Part shown: positions 27,739-36,387 of the stretch, piece by piece
Layout of the letters: each line of letters starts with the position of its first letter
How positions within the stretch are numbered: position 1 is the stretch's first letter
Origin: Pseudomonadota bacterium
Lineage (GTDB): Bacteria; Desulfobacterota; Binatia; Binatales; Binataceae
Length of the DNA stretch: 64,000 nt
Assembly: GCA_021324755.1 (NCBI GenBank)
Contig: JAJPIL010000007.1
Span: forward strand, 331,791-395,790
Direction of reading: 5' to 3'
Made by a program: the position numbers and the translations under genes
Notes under the pieces: generated by a model
What the model saw: the letters and a program-made list of their open reading frames with translations, nothing else
What the model was told of the DNA's origin: nothing
Database searches by the model: none

Positions 27739-29234
27739 GCCTGACGTCGGGCGGCTTGCTCGCCCGCAACGCGCTGTGGAACCTGGTGGGCGAAACTGTG
27801 CCGCTGTTTGCCGCGCTGATAGCGGTTCCACTTCTGGTTAAAGGCATCGGGGTTGACCGTTTCGGCGTACTCGCTCTGGCTTCCAGCGTCGTCGGCTACA
27901 TGGGTCTATTCGACTTCGGGCTCGGCCGTGCCGCTTCCAAGCTAATCGCTGAAGCGCTAGGTGCCGGCCGGCGCGCGCAGGTCCCAGGGCTGTTCTGGAC
28001 ATCGCTGTATCTGATGGCGGCTTTCGGCGCTTGCGGCACTCTCTTGCTCGCCGTATTCACCGGCGCGCTGGTCGCCTCGGCTCTCTCCGTGCCGGCCGCA
28101 CTTCGCACTGAGAGCGCCCGCGCCTTCTATTTGCTCGCCTTATCCCTGCCTTTTGTTATCAGCGCTGCCAGTCTGCGCGGCACGCTGGCTGCTTTTCAGC
28201 GCTTCGACTTAGTAAATGCCGTGCGCGTTCCCCAGGGAATATTTTCGCTTGTCGGGCCAGTGTTGGTGCTGCCGTTTTCCCGAAGCTTGGTCTATCTGGT
28301 AGGCTCGATGGTTTTGGTAAGAATCGCCGCGTGGTTCGCCATGCTGGCCTTGTGCCTCAAGGTGATGCCGGAACTAAGCTCCAATAAGCGTTTGGCCCCG
28401 CAGCTAATCAAACCTTTATTGGGCTTTGGTGGTTGGGTCACCGTATCAAGTGTGGTAAGTCCCTTGATGGTCGAGGCTGACCGCTTTCTGATCGCGGCCA
28501 TGTTATCCGTAGCCGCGGTGGCGTACTATGCCGTGCCCTACCAGGTGATAACCAAGCTTTGGATACTTCCCTACGCTATCGTGGCGGTCCTCTTTCCCGC
28601 CTTTTCCGCCAGCTTCGCTCATAACCAGGCACGCGTGGCGTTTTTGTTCGAACGCGGCGTTAAGTACATCTTCCTGGCGCTGTTTGTGCCGATCCTGTTG
28701 GTTGTCGCATTCGCGCCTGAAGCGCTGCGCCTGTGGCTCGGAAGCAGCTTCAGTGCCCACAGCAGCGGCGTATTGCGATGGCTTGCGATAGGCGTTCTCA
28801 TAAACAGCCTCGCCCACGTTCCTTTCGCTCTGGTTCAAGCGGCCCATCGGCCGGACCTCACGGCCAAACTTCATGTGGTCGAACTGCCTCTTTACATGGG
28901 CTTTCTGTGGTTGGCGTTACGCCTCTGGGGCCTGGAAGGCGCCGCTTTCGCGTGGACGGCGCGCGTCAGCGTCGACGCCTTGGCGCTGTTCGCGATGGCT
29001 GCCTGGGTGATGCCCACCGCGACAGCTTCACTGCGGCAAACGGCCTTGCTTGTTTGTGCCGCTATAGTAGCCTTGATGGCTGCCTGGTTCACGAGAGGTG
29101 TCCAAGCCAAGCTGGCCTTCTCTGTCGGCATTCTGACTTTTTCTGCGTGGGCAGCCTGGCAATGGGTTTTCGACCGCGAGGAACGCAGCCAGCTTAAGGG
29201 ATTGCTGCGTTATCTCCAGGCGTTGATTTGCTAG
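27693..29234 (+). CDS. oligosaccharide flippase (Wzx-like, MOP superfamily)
   Basis: The 513-residue polytopic protein has 12-14 hydrophobic segments. The N-terminal pattern LLARNALWNLVGETVPLFAA followed by GVDRFGVLALASSVVGYMGLFDFGLG is typical of Wzx-type polysaccharide flippases, which move undecaprenyl-linked repeat units to the periplasm. The start is ATG 27693 (MVRGTDKADHQF), inside the end of the preceding gene. A much longer open frame reaching 27291 is only read-through in another frame. Confidence 0.85.
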   Translation: MVRGTDKADHQFEALSLTSGGLLARNALWNLVGETVPLFAALIAVPLLVKGIGVDRFGVLALASSVVGYMGLFDFGLGRAASKLIAEALGAGRRAQVPGLFWTSLYLMAAFGACGTLLLAVFTGALVASALSVPAALRTESARAFYLLALSLPFVISAASLRGTLAAFQRFDLVNAVRVPQGIFSLVGPVLVLPFSRSLVYLVGSMVLVRIAAWFAMLALCLKVMPELSSNKRLAPQLIKPLLGFGGWVTVSSVVSPLMVEADRFLIAAMLSVAAVAYYAVPYQVITKLWILPYAIVAVLFPAFSASFAHNQARVAFLFERGVKYIFLALFVPILLVVAFAPEALRLWLGSSFSAHSSGVLRWLAIGVLINSLAHVPFALVQAAHRPDLTAKLHVVELPLYMGFLWLALRLWGLEGAAFAWTARVSVDALALFAMAAWVMPTATASLRQTALLVCAAIVALMAAWFTRGVQAKLAFSVGILTFSAWAAWQWVFDREERSQLKGLLRYLQALIC

Positions 29235-29244
29235 GAGGACGGCT

Positions 29245-30333
29245 ATGGAAGCGTCGGACCTAAGACTTTCTGAACAAAGCGGGGCATCAAATACCGAGAT
29301 TCGCGCCCGAGCCTGTCCGAACTGTTACCTGTGCGGAAGCAAAGGCGAGCCGCTCTATGAAGATTTGACCGACCGGCTTTTCGGCGCTCCTGGCAAGTGG
29401 AGCTTGAGCCGCTGCCCCAATCGGGGATGCGGTCTGGCCTGGCTTAATCCGATGCCGCTCGAGAGCGACATCGCCAGGGCCTATGCCAACTACTTCACTC
29501 ACGAGGATTTTACACCGCCCCGACGACCCGTAAATTTGGGTCTCGTTAGGCGAACCTGGCGTTGGATGAAGACCGCGTATTTGGCGGAAGAATTTGGATG
29601 TGGCGAAATTGCGCCAGGTATGCGCCGCAAGCTCGCCTGTTTAGCGGTAAAGATGCTGCCGCCGTTTCGAGAGCAGCTCGAAGCACCGTACCGTTACCTT
29701 CCACGGCAGAAAAAGGGACGAGTTTTGGACGTCGGTTGCGGCAATGGCGAGATGCTGCAGGTCGCGCAACGAATGGGATGGGATGCTGAGGGCGTGGAAG
29801 TCGATCCGCAGGCGGTCGCGGCTGCTAAAAAGCGAGGTCTTCGGGTGCACCAGGGCTCGTTGGCCGAACAGAACTTTGCCGACGATTCATTTGATCTCAT
29901 ACTGATGAACCACGTCATCGAGCACGTCCACGATCCGCTTGGGCTTTTGCGCGAGTGCTATCGCGTGCTTCGCCCTGGTTGTCTTTTGGTGGTGTGGACG
30001 CCTAACCTGGACAGTTGGGGGCACCGACAGTTCGGCCCGTCCTGGCGTGGGCTCGAGCCGCCCCGCCATCTCTATCTCTTCAACCGCAAGAACCTCGTGG
30101 ACCTTGCGCAAAGAGCGGGCTTCATCGAACCCAGAGTGACGAGCACAGTTCGCCCCACGGTAGGCATTTTTCTGGAAAGTCCTAGAATCCGCTCTTCCGG
30201 TCGGGGCGATCCGAACCGAGCACCCAACTTTGCCGAGCTGACGCGCGCGTACTCTGCGGCGTTCGCCGAGGCAGCTTTGCGTCTTTTCGATCCGTTTGCG
30301 GGCGACGAGCTTCTGCTGGAGGCGCGCAAATGA
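29245..30333 (+). CDS. class I SAM-dependent methyltransferase with N-terminal zinc ribbon
   Basis: The 362-residue protein has a Cys-rich zinc-binding N-terminus (CPNCYLCG at about 24-31 and CPNRGCGLAWLNP near 52-64). The SAM fold has motif I VLDVGCGNGEML (about residues 158-169), followed by an acidic D/E-V-DP loop and MNHVIEHVHDPLGLLRECYRVLRPG. Proteins of this build occur in O-antigen loci and methylate glycans or act in sugar modification. It is probably coexpressed with the flippase upstream and the glycosyltransferase downstream (ATGA overlap). Confidence 0.85.
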   Translation: MEASDLRLSEQSGASNTEIRARACPNCYLCGSKGEPLYEDLTDRLFGAPGKWSLSRCPNRGCGLAWLNPMPLESDIARAYANYFTHEDFTPPRRPVNLGLVRRTWRWMKTAYLAEEFGCGEIAPGMRRKLACLAVKMLPPFREQLEAPYRYLPRQKKGRVLDVGCGNGEMLQVAQRMGWDAEGVEVDPQAVAAAKKRGLRVHQGSLAEQNFADDSFDLILMNHVIEHVHDPLGLLRECYRVLRPGCLLVVWTPNLDSWGHRQFGPSWRGLEPPRHLYLFNRKNLVDLAQRAGFIEPRVTSTVRPTVGIFLESPRIRSSGRGDPNRAPNFAELTRAYSAAFAEAALRLFDPFAGDELLLEARK

Positions 30334-31331
30334 GCGAGCGGATGCGCCTGTCTATTGCGATGGCCGTGTACAACGGCGAGCGGTTTATCCGCGAGCAGCT
30401 CGAGAGCTACCTTGCGCAGACCCGGCTTCCCGACGAACTGGTGGTGAGCGACAACGCTTCCACCGACCGCACGCGCGAAATCGTCCTCGAGTTCGCCAAG
30501 CGTGCCCCCTTCGAAGTCAAACTCAACGTCAACGAAACCAACCTCGGCACGTGCCGTAACTTCGAGCGCGCCTTCATGAACTGCACGGGCGACATCATCT
30601 TTTGGAGCGACTGCGACGACGTCTGGCATCCTCGCAAAGTTGAAGCCGTAGAAGAGGTATTTTTAGAGCATCCGAAGGTAGGCGTAGTTTGCCATGACGC
30701 TGAGATGATCGACGAGAGGGGGCGGCCAATTGGACTTACCCTTTGGAGGGCGTCAAACTTCCGCTTGCGAAAGCTTACCATCTACCCACCGGGCAAAGCT
30801 ACTTTCACACAGTTGTGCCGATGGTCGCCTCCTCTTTTTGGCATGAGCATGGCGATGCGTAGGTCAGCCATCGCCCATTTCCTGCCCAGCCCGTTGAACC
30901 CTAACCGAAAAGCCAGAGCAGACCTGGATGGCTGGTTGGGCCTGCTCAGCGCCGCTTCTTGGGAGAGAGCGGCGCTTCCGCTGAAGCTTGCCTACTACCG
31001 ACGCCACCCACAGCAGTTTTCGTCTCAAGCAGCATTCACATTAAGTGAAAAAGTCAGAAAAAGGAAGGAACTGGTCATTGAAGACGACGAGGTTAGACTC
31101 TTCTCAGAGGTAGCGAAGCGCCTTGAAGCAACCGACCCTGCGATCGCTGCCGTGGCACAAACGATGAGTGGCTTCCTCCAATTCAGGCAGTCACTATGCA
31201 GCCTTCCGAAACTACGCCGCGTAATCCCGGTTTTAAGTCAACTCCTGTCTGGAAACTATCACAATTTCACACCCAGACCCTACTTGAGTGCGCTCAAGGA
31301 TTTGGCGTTCGTATCCTACCTAATTCGCTGA
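30330..31331 (+). CDS. glycosyltransferase family 2
   Basis: This 333-residue cytosolic GT-A enzyme has LSIAMAVYNGERFIREQLES at the N-terminus, the VSDNASTDRTREIV nucleotide-binding segment (about 39-52) and the metal-binding SDCDDVW motif (about 92-98). It adds a sugar to the growing lipid-linked repeat unit. The C-terminal third is divergent and basic. Its ATG overlaps the methyltransferase stop (ATGA). Confidence 0.9.
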   Translation: MSERMRLSIAMAVYNGERFIREQLESYLAQTRLPDELVVSDNASTDRTREIVLEFAKRAPFEVKLNVNETNLGTCRNFERAFMNCTGDIIFWSDCDDVWHPRKVEAVEEVFLEHPKVGVVCHDAEMIDERGRPIGLTLWRASNFRLRKLTIYPPGKATFTQLCRWSPPLFGMSMAMRRSAIAHFLPSPLNPNRKARADLDGWLGLLSAASWERAALPLKLAYYRRHPQQFSSQAAFTLSEKVRKRKELVIEDDEVRLFSEVAKRLEATDPAIAAVAQTMSGFLQFRQSLCSLPKLRRVIPVLSQLLSGNYHNFTPRPYLSALKDLAFVSYLIR

Positions 31332-31409
31332 GCCAGAAGCTTGATCCGAAGCTCGAAGGGAGCTTATCGATGCGCTTGCCCAGCAACTCCCCGTAAAGGA
31401 TCGACAACA

Positions 31410-32624
31410 ATGAAGGTGGCTATCGCGCACTATCCTTATCCACCGTATTTCCAAGGTGGAGGAGAAACCGTCGTTGCCACGCTTGCGCAGCGGCTCGTCA
31501 GCGCGGGTCATGAGGTCACCGTCGTTTCGCTCACGCCAGAGCGGCGAATCAAAACCGAGCATGTCTCAGGCGTCAAGGTAGTCAGAATCCCTCACGCCAA
31601 CATTTACTGGGTGCTTAAAGACTTTCGGGCAAAGCGCTTTTTAAAGCCGCTGTGGCACGTCGTCGATCTATTCAATTTTGTCATCGCGGATCGGGTGCAA
31701 AGAGTTCTCGAGGCCGAAAAGCCCGACGTTGTCCATACCCACGGCATCGCAGGGATGTCCCCATTGTTGTGGAGAAGTGCCAAAGCCCTTGGCCTCGGCA
31801 TAGTGCATACGACGCACTGCTACAATTTGATCTGTCCCAGGGCATCCATGTTCCGCAGGGGACGAAACTGCTCGAGGATCTGTGCCGAGTGCCGCGGGTT
31901 TGCGTTGGTAAAGCGCGCGATGAGCCGGCACGTGGACGCTGCCATAGGCGTGAGCAATTTTATCTTGCACCGCCACCTCAGCTTCGGATTTTTCCCCAAC
32001 GCTTTCATCCGCCAGGCGGTCCACAACGGTATCACGCCTGAGAAAGAAAGCATAAGCATACCGAATCATGAAGAGTTACGCCCAACCCTAAGCTTCGGCT
32101 TTTTAAGTAGGCTACCTACAATTAAGGGCGCTGGGCTCTTGCTCCAAGAGTTCGCGCGCTTAGACGGCATGCCAGCCGAGCTGCTAATCGGTGGTAGCGG
32201 AGAGAGCGCGTACGAGCGACGGGTCAGAGAGCGATCGGGAGAGAAGGTCAAGCTACTCGGTTTCGTGAACCCGCGCGAGTTTTTCAAAAACGTAGGGGTT
32301 TTGATCGTTCCGTCTCTGTGGCACGAACCATTCGGAATGGTGACTCTCGAGGCCTACTCTTATGGCGTGCCGGTTATAGGCTCGAAAAGAGGCGGAATAC
32401 CGGAGCTCATTGAAGATGGAAAAACAGGGTTCCTTTTCGAGCCGGACAATCCGGGAGAACTGGCGCAAGTCATGCAACGCTTCGTCGAGCGCCCGCAGCT
32501 CGCGAGGGAGCTCGGCGCCAATGCGCGCGAGCACGCCATCGAGAACTTCTCGGTCGAGCGGATGGTCAACGACTACGTGGACGTCTACACACGAACGATC
32601 GAGGTCATGCGGCAAAAGGTATGA
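31410..32624 (+). CDS. glycosyltransferase family 4
   Basis: This 404-residue GT-B enzyme has an N-terminal MKVAIAHYPYPPYFQGGGE glycine loop. The donor-binding C-terminal domain contains VPSLWHEPFGMVTLEAYSYG, then PVIGSKRGGIPELI (E-x7-E motif). A Cys-rich insertion (CYNLICP, CSRICAEC, about 150-175) is unusual for the family and may bind zinc. The start at ATG 31410 follows AAGGA; the in-frame upstream start at 31341 has no ribosome site. Confidence 0.88.
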   Translation: MKVAIAHYPYPPYFQGGGETVVATLAQRLVSAGHEVTVVSLTPERRIKTEHVSGVKVVRIPHANIYWVLKDFRAKRFLKPLWHVVDLFNFVIADRVQRVLEAEKPDVVHTHGIAGMSPLLWRSAKALGLGIVHTTHCYNLICPRASMFRRGRNCSRICAECRGFALVKRAMSRHVDAAIGVSNFILHRHLSFGFFPNAFIRQAVHNGITPEKESISIPNHEELRPTLSFGFLSRLPTIKGAGLLLQEFARLDGMPAELLIGGSGESAYERRVRERSGEKVKLLGFVNPREFFKNVGVLIVPSLWHEPFGMVTLEAYSYGVPVIGSKRGGIPELIEDGKTGFLFEPDNPGELAQVMQRFVERPQLARELGANAREHAIENFSVERMVNDYVDVYTRTIEVMRQKV

Positions 32625-32714
32625 GCGCCGCTGACCTTTGAGCTGCGTTCTAAGGTGAAAACATTGAGGCTATCAGGGGAAGCCGAAATGACTCGAAGCG
32701 TAGAGCGAAATCTC

Positions 32715-32742
32715 CACTATAACCGACTTCACTATAACCGAC
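32715..32742 (+). repeat. two-copy direct repeat before the polymerase gene
   Basis: The 13-bp sequence cactataaccgac occurs at 32715-32727 and 32730-32742, a 15-bp period, ending four bases before the ATG at 32747. It replaces any recognisable ribosome binding site. Slippage at such a repeat could alter translation of the downstream gene, but only one state is visible here. Confidence 0.6.
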
Positions 32743-32746
32743 GGCG

Positions 32747-34144
32747 ATGATCTCGCTGGGTCATTTCTCAACCAACCGCGAACTGGCGGCCGTTTTGAAC
32801 CGGCGGGGCGCGACTGTCCACGGCACCCGGGTTCCGGTCACACGGTGGGTGCTTCTCTTCTACGTGCTGGCCGCCGTTATGATATCTGGGGATATCGTCT
32901 TTGTTTTCTCCGTTCCTATGACCGTCCGCTGGGCGCAACTGTGCCTGTTATTCCCCATTTCTCTCGCGTTAGCGAAAAGTAGGGCCGCTTTGAAGGTTCG
33001 CTGGCCCTTAGGTTTCCACTGGCTACTGCTCTGGACGCTGTTTATGTTCGCTTTCGTCCCCAATAGCAGCTTTCCCTTGTTCAGCGCCGAATACGCTGGC
33101 TGGTTGCTATTCAATGTTGCACTCGTCTTTGCGACGGTCCAGCTATTTCATCTAGCCGAATTGACCGCTCTTATGCGCTGGTATGTGCTGTCATTTCTCG
33201 GGCCGGCTCTGTTCGGGCTCTTGCAGTTTATGGCCCCGGTATTTGGCATCCCTGTGCCGCTTACTCGCCAGTGGTGGATTCCGGGTGTCTTCGCTCGGAT
33301 TAACGGATTCTCGTACGAGCCTTCTTACTTCGCGATGTATCTTGCGACTGGATGGGTAATGAGTGCCTACCTTCTTCGCCATCCAGTTCGCTGGATTTCG
33401 CGGAGATTGCTAAAGTTTTGCTTCCTCGTCGAAGGAGCCGCGTTGATGCTTTCCGGAGCCCGGACAGCGTGGCTTCTTTTTGGGGTCTGGTTTCTGCAAT
33501 TTCCCCTGAGGCTTGCCGCAAAGCTCCTCACCGGCCGTGTCCATGTGCGTAGTCTAAGGATCACGCTGGGTGGGCTGACAATCGCCGTGCTTGGCGCGTT
33601 GTTGGTGGTAAGGCTAATCGGCGTGGATAACATCGCAATAGTGTTCAGAGGAACTGGCTTACTGGGACAGGATGCCTCATGGTCTTTCGCTCAGAGAGCC
33701 AATATGCTCATGGATACGTTCCAGGCTTTCTGGAATTCTCCGCTGATAGGCAGAAGCCTCGGAGGCGTTAACGTGGCCGTTGCGGAGCTGCATGGTTACA
33801 AACCAGAGACGTTTGAAGAGGCCTCAAAACTTTTCACCGGGTTAGGTGCGTTCCTCGAAGTGCTGGCGGCCAGCGGGGCGGTGGGCGTAATTCCATTCCT
33901 AATTTATTGGAGCCTTCTGATGTGGAAGCCTTGGGTGGCTCGAACGATCCTGCCGCCGAATGAGCGATCGACAATGCTGGCGCTAGTTGTCTCACTTGCA
34001 ATGGCGACGGTAATTTTGCAAGTGAATCAAAACGTGCTGAGGCCATATCTCTGGTTTCACGTTGCCATATTGTCAGCGTACTACGACGCGGCGGTTCGCA
34101 GCGTGAGAAGCCTAAGGCTTTATCCGAAGTGCGGAAGCAGGTGA
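32747..34144 (+). CDS. O-antigen polymerase/ligase-like protein (Wzy/WaaL superfamily)
   Basis: This 465-residue polytopic protein has about 10-12 hydrophobic segments and a large periplasmic loop (about residues 290-370) containing SWSFAQRANMLMDTF and NSPLIGRSLGGVNVAVAE. This is the layout of Wzy polymerases and O-antigen ligases. In a locus with Wzx and Wzz, a Wzy role is most likely. No strong ribosome site is visible; a tandem repeat sits directly before the ATG. Confidence 0.75.
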   Translation: MISLGHFSTNRELAAVLNRRGATVHGTRVPVTRWVLLFYVLAAVMISGDIVFVFSVPMTVRWAQLCLLFPISLALAKSRAALKVRWPLGFHWLLLWTLFMFAFVPNSSFPLFSAEYAGWLLFNVALVFATVQLFHLAELTALMRWYVLSFLGPALFGLLQFMAPVFGIPVPLTRQWWIPGVFARINGFSYEPSYFAMYLATGWVMSAYLLRHPVRWISRRLLKFCFLVEGAALMLSGARTAWLLFGVWFLQFPLRLAAKLLTGRVHVRSLRITLGGLTIAVLGALLVVRLIGVDNIAIVFRGTGLLGQDASWSFAQRANMLMDTFQAFWNSPLIGRSLGGVNVAVAELHGYKPETFEEASKLFTGLGAFLEVLAASGAVGVIPFLIYWSLLMWKPWVARTILPPNERSTMLALVVSLAMATVILQVNQNVLRPYLWFHVAILSAYYDAAVRSVRSLRLYPKCGSR

Positions 34145-34308
34145 TGGCCAAAGCGCCGCCAAAGCCTAACGAATACTGATAATTGGCGGCACCATCTCAT
34201 AGCCTTTTGAGGCACCAGAAGCCTATAATAGCGACCCGCGTGTTGCTGAACGATAACAGTGGAACCAGCACAGATGCGACGCTAATTTTCAGAAGGCGAG
34301 TTTTTAAG

Positions 34309-34461
34309 ATGGCGGAGTTGTCGAGCGCTTGCATGCTTTGCTCGAGTTCGGATTTACGAACGGTCGATTCTTCGATCGCGCTGTGTCAGTCCAACAGTTG
34401 CGCATTCTTCTTCAGAAACCCACGCTGCGAACTAACAGACCATCATGATCGTTGGCGTTGA
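34309..34461 (+). pseudogene. zinc-ribbon methyltransferase, N-terminal fragment
   Basis: The frame from ATG 34309 encodes MAELSSACMLCSSSDL, then LCQSNSCAFFFRNPR. The CxxCxSSDL...C..C.f.f.NPR arrangement is the N-terminal zinc ribbon of glycan-locus methyltransferases, as in the intact gene at 29245. It then degenerates and stops inside the start of the next glycosyltransferase. Only about 40 meaningful codons remain, so the gene is truncated and presumably dead. Confidence 0.6.
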
Positions 34462-35590
34462 GGCTCGGCTATTAAGCGGAAACAAAACCGGAATTGGGCG
34501 TTACGTCTTCGAGCTTTTGCGTAACCTCGAGAATTTGTTGCCTAAAGCGAGGTTTGTACTTTACTCGCCCTGGCCCTTTGAATGGAAGTACTCGAGTGAC
34601 AGATGGCACATTCGGATCGATCCGCTTGCCGATCTGCTATCAAAAGGTAGAAGCAGGTGGTTTACCAAGAATCTTTGGGCCATCCTGATGTTACCAAGGC
34701 TCGTCAGGGTTGACCGACTAGACGTTTTTTGGGCAACACAAGCACCTTTTATTCCTTTAGTTCGCGACGACAACGCTGGCCCGCCAGTTGTCACGACGCT
34801 GCACGATCTGCCACATAGAGTAGCTCCACGCACCCTGCGGCGGGTATCACTAGCCGGTCACCTGATACTCGAGTCGCGGTTGCGCCATGCTCACGCAATC
34901 GTAACTAACTCGCAAGGCACGGCAGAGCGCCTCAAGACTCACCTTGGACTAGACGCAACTGCAGTGGTTAATCCCGGCGTATCTAGTGAGTTTGCACCAA
35001 AAGGAGCTACGGAAATCGCCGAATGTCTTAGGCGTTACGGTGTAGAGCGACCGTATCTTTTGGCGGTCGCTAGCGCAGACAAGCGGAAAAACCTAGAGGC
35101 TCTGGTAAAAGCTTTTATGGATTTCTGCAGTCTCAATTCCGTGCACAATTTAACACTGGCTATCGTTGGCGACGTCAGACAATCAAAGGCGTTGCGGCGC
35201 GTACAACGGCTCCTCAACCGGAAGGAGGCGGCAAGCATCCGCTGGCTGGGATTTGTGGCAGACTCTGACCTTCCAGCTCTTTACTCAGGAGCAGAAGGGC
35301 TGCTATTCCCTTCGCTTTACGAGGGATTTGGAATGCCGGTGCTGGAAGCCCGAGCTTGCGGAACGCCCGTGTTGACTTCTGACCTCCCGGAAACTCGCGA
35401 GGCTGGAGAGAACGACGCTATATACGTCACACCCACTGTGGAGGGAATAGTTTCCGGAATAGGGCAGCTATTGTCGCAATCGAAAAGGCCGAGCGTAGAT
35501 CGCGACCGTTGGTCTTGGCGAAGAAGCGCGGAAATGATGGCAAGTGTCATCGAAGAGGTTGCTAGTGGTCGACGCACCCTCACGGGTTGA
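34445..35590 (+). CDS. glycosyltransferase family 4
   Basis: This 381-residue GT-B enzyme has an N-terminal VGVEARLLSGNKTGIGRYVF loop and the C-terminal donor site with SLYEGFGMPVLEARACGTPV followed by SDLPETREAGE (E-x7-E pattern). It acts in the cytosol on the lipid-linked repeat unit. It is flanked on both sides by gene fragments and may mark an insertion or recombination boundary within the locus. Confidence 0.88.
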   Translation: MIVGVEARLLSGNKTGIGRYVFELLRNLENLLPKARFVLYSPWPFEWKYSSDRWHIRIDPLADLLSKGRSRWFTKNLWAILMLPRLVRVDRLDVFWATQAPFIPLVRDDNAGPPVVTTLHDLPHRVAPRTLRRVSLAGHLILESRLRHAHAIVTNSQGTAERLKTHLGLDATAVVNPGVSSEFAPKGATEIAECLRRYGVERPYLLAVASADKRKNLEALVKAFMDFCSLNSVHNLTLAIVGDVRQSKALRRVQRLLNRKEAASIRWLGFVADSDLPALYSGAEGLLFPSLYEGFGMPVLEARACGTPVLTSDLPETREAGENDAIYVTPTVEGIVSGIGQLLSQSKRPSVDRDRWSWRRSAEMMASVIEEVASGRRTLTG

Positions 35591-36138
35591 GAACTGTGCG
35601 ACACGCAAGGTACGGCGCGCGAAACATCTTACGCGAAAACGCGCTGCGGAGATGGCCGCTCGGGTCTTACGCGGAGCTAGCAGCCAAGCTTGTGAATTAC
35701 GGCGCAAACGTGATCATCACTGGGGATGCGGGCGATGCTTGGGTCTCGGAGGCCTTCCGCGGCCTGCCGGTTCAAGACCTGGTAGGCAAGACCGAATTGG
35801 AGGACTTGCTCGCCGTGTACGCTGCGTGCGACGTCGTGGTGACACATGACAGCGGACCGTCGCATCTTGCCCAACTGGCGCGCACGCCGCTGGTCGCTCT
35901 TTTCGGGCCTACGAATCCACATGAGTTCCTTCTGCATCTTTCCGGCGGTCAGCTTTTTTGGGGTGGAGCAGGGCTTTCTTGTCGCCCCTGCTATGACGGC
36001 AAAGATTTTGCGGCATGCAGCAACAACGTGTGCCTGCAAGAGATAGGCGTCGATAGCGTATACGATGCGGTGGTCGATGTGCTGCGCCGCAAAGGCAACG
36101 TTGCACCGTGTCCTCACCCTACAGGAGTCGGGGGATGA
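35587..36138 (+). pseudogene. glycosyltransferase family 9 (heptosyltransferase-like), C-terminal half
   Basis: The 183-codon frame holds only the C-terminal half of a GT9 protein. ILRENALRRWPLGSYAELAA is followed by GANVIITGD, DLVGKTELEDLLAVYAACD, VVTHDSGPSHLAQLARTPLV and ALFGPTNP, which form the ADP-heptose-binding half. Complete members are about 330-350 residues; the N-terminal acceptor domain is missing. A TTG start overlaps the preceding stop. A half-enzyme is unlikely to be active, so it is called a fragment although the frame is open. Confidence 0.7.
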
Positions 36139-36356
36139 CCCGCGCATCCGGCTCGCGCGTTGTGGCATCGGACCTCCCTGAGGCGGGCAAGGCTGGCGAA
36201 GGCGACACAGTTTACATCGCCTCGAATGAACAGAGGATTCGCTTCGGCAACTTGAACGGTCAGCCTCGTAGAGCTGGATTGCGAGCACTGCTTGTCGGAT
36301 CGCCGCGCGTCGTAGGTTTAGCCAGGCGAGATAAGCCGGTTGCGCCTTCAGTCTAA
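36135..36356 (+). pseudogene. glycosyltransferase family 4, C-terminal fragment
   Basis: From ATG 36135 (overlapping the GT9 fragment stop as ATGA) the frame reads ASGSRVVASDLPEAGKAGEG, then DTVYIAS. This matches the donor-site end of GT4 enzymes, compare CGTPVLTSDLPETREAGE in the intact gene at 34445. Downstream the match is lost. It appears to be the tail of a lost glycosyltransferase fused in by recombination. Confidence 0.55.
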
Positions 36357-36387
36357 GCGGAGTCAAAGTAACCAACGAGGCAAGATT

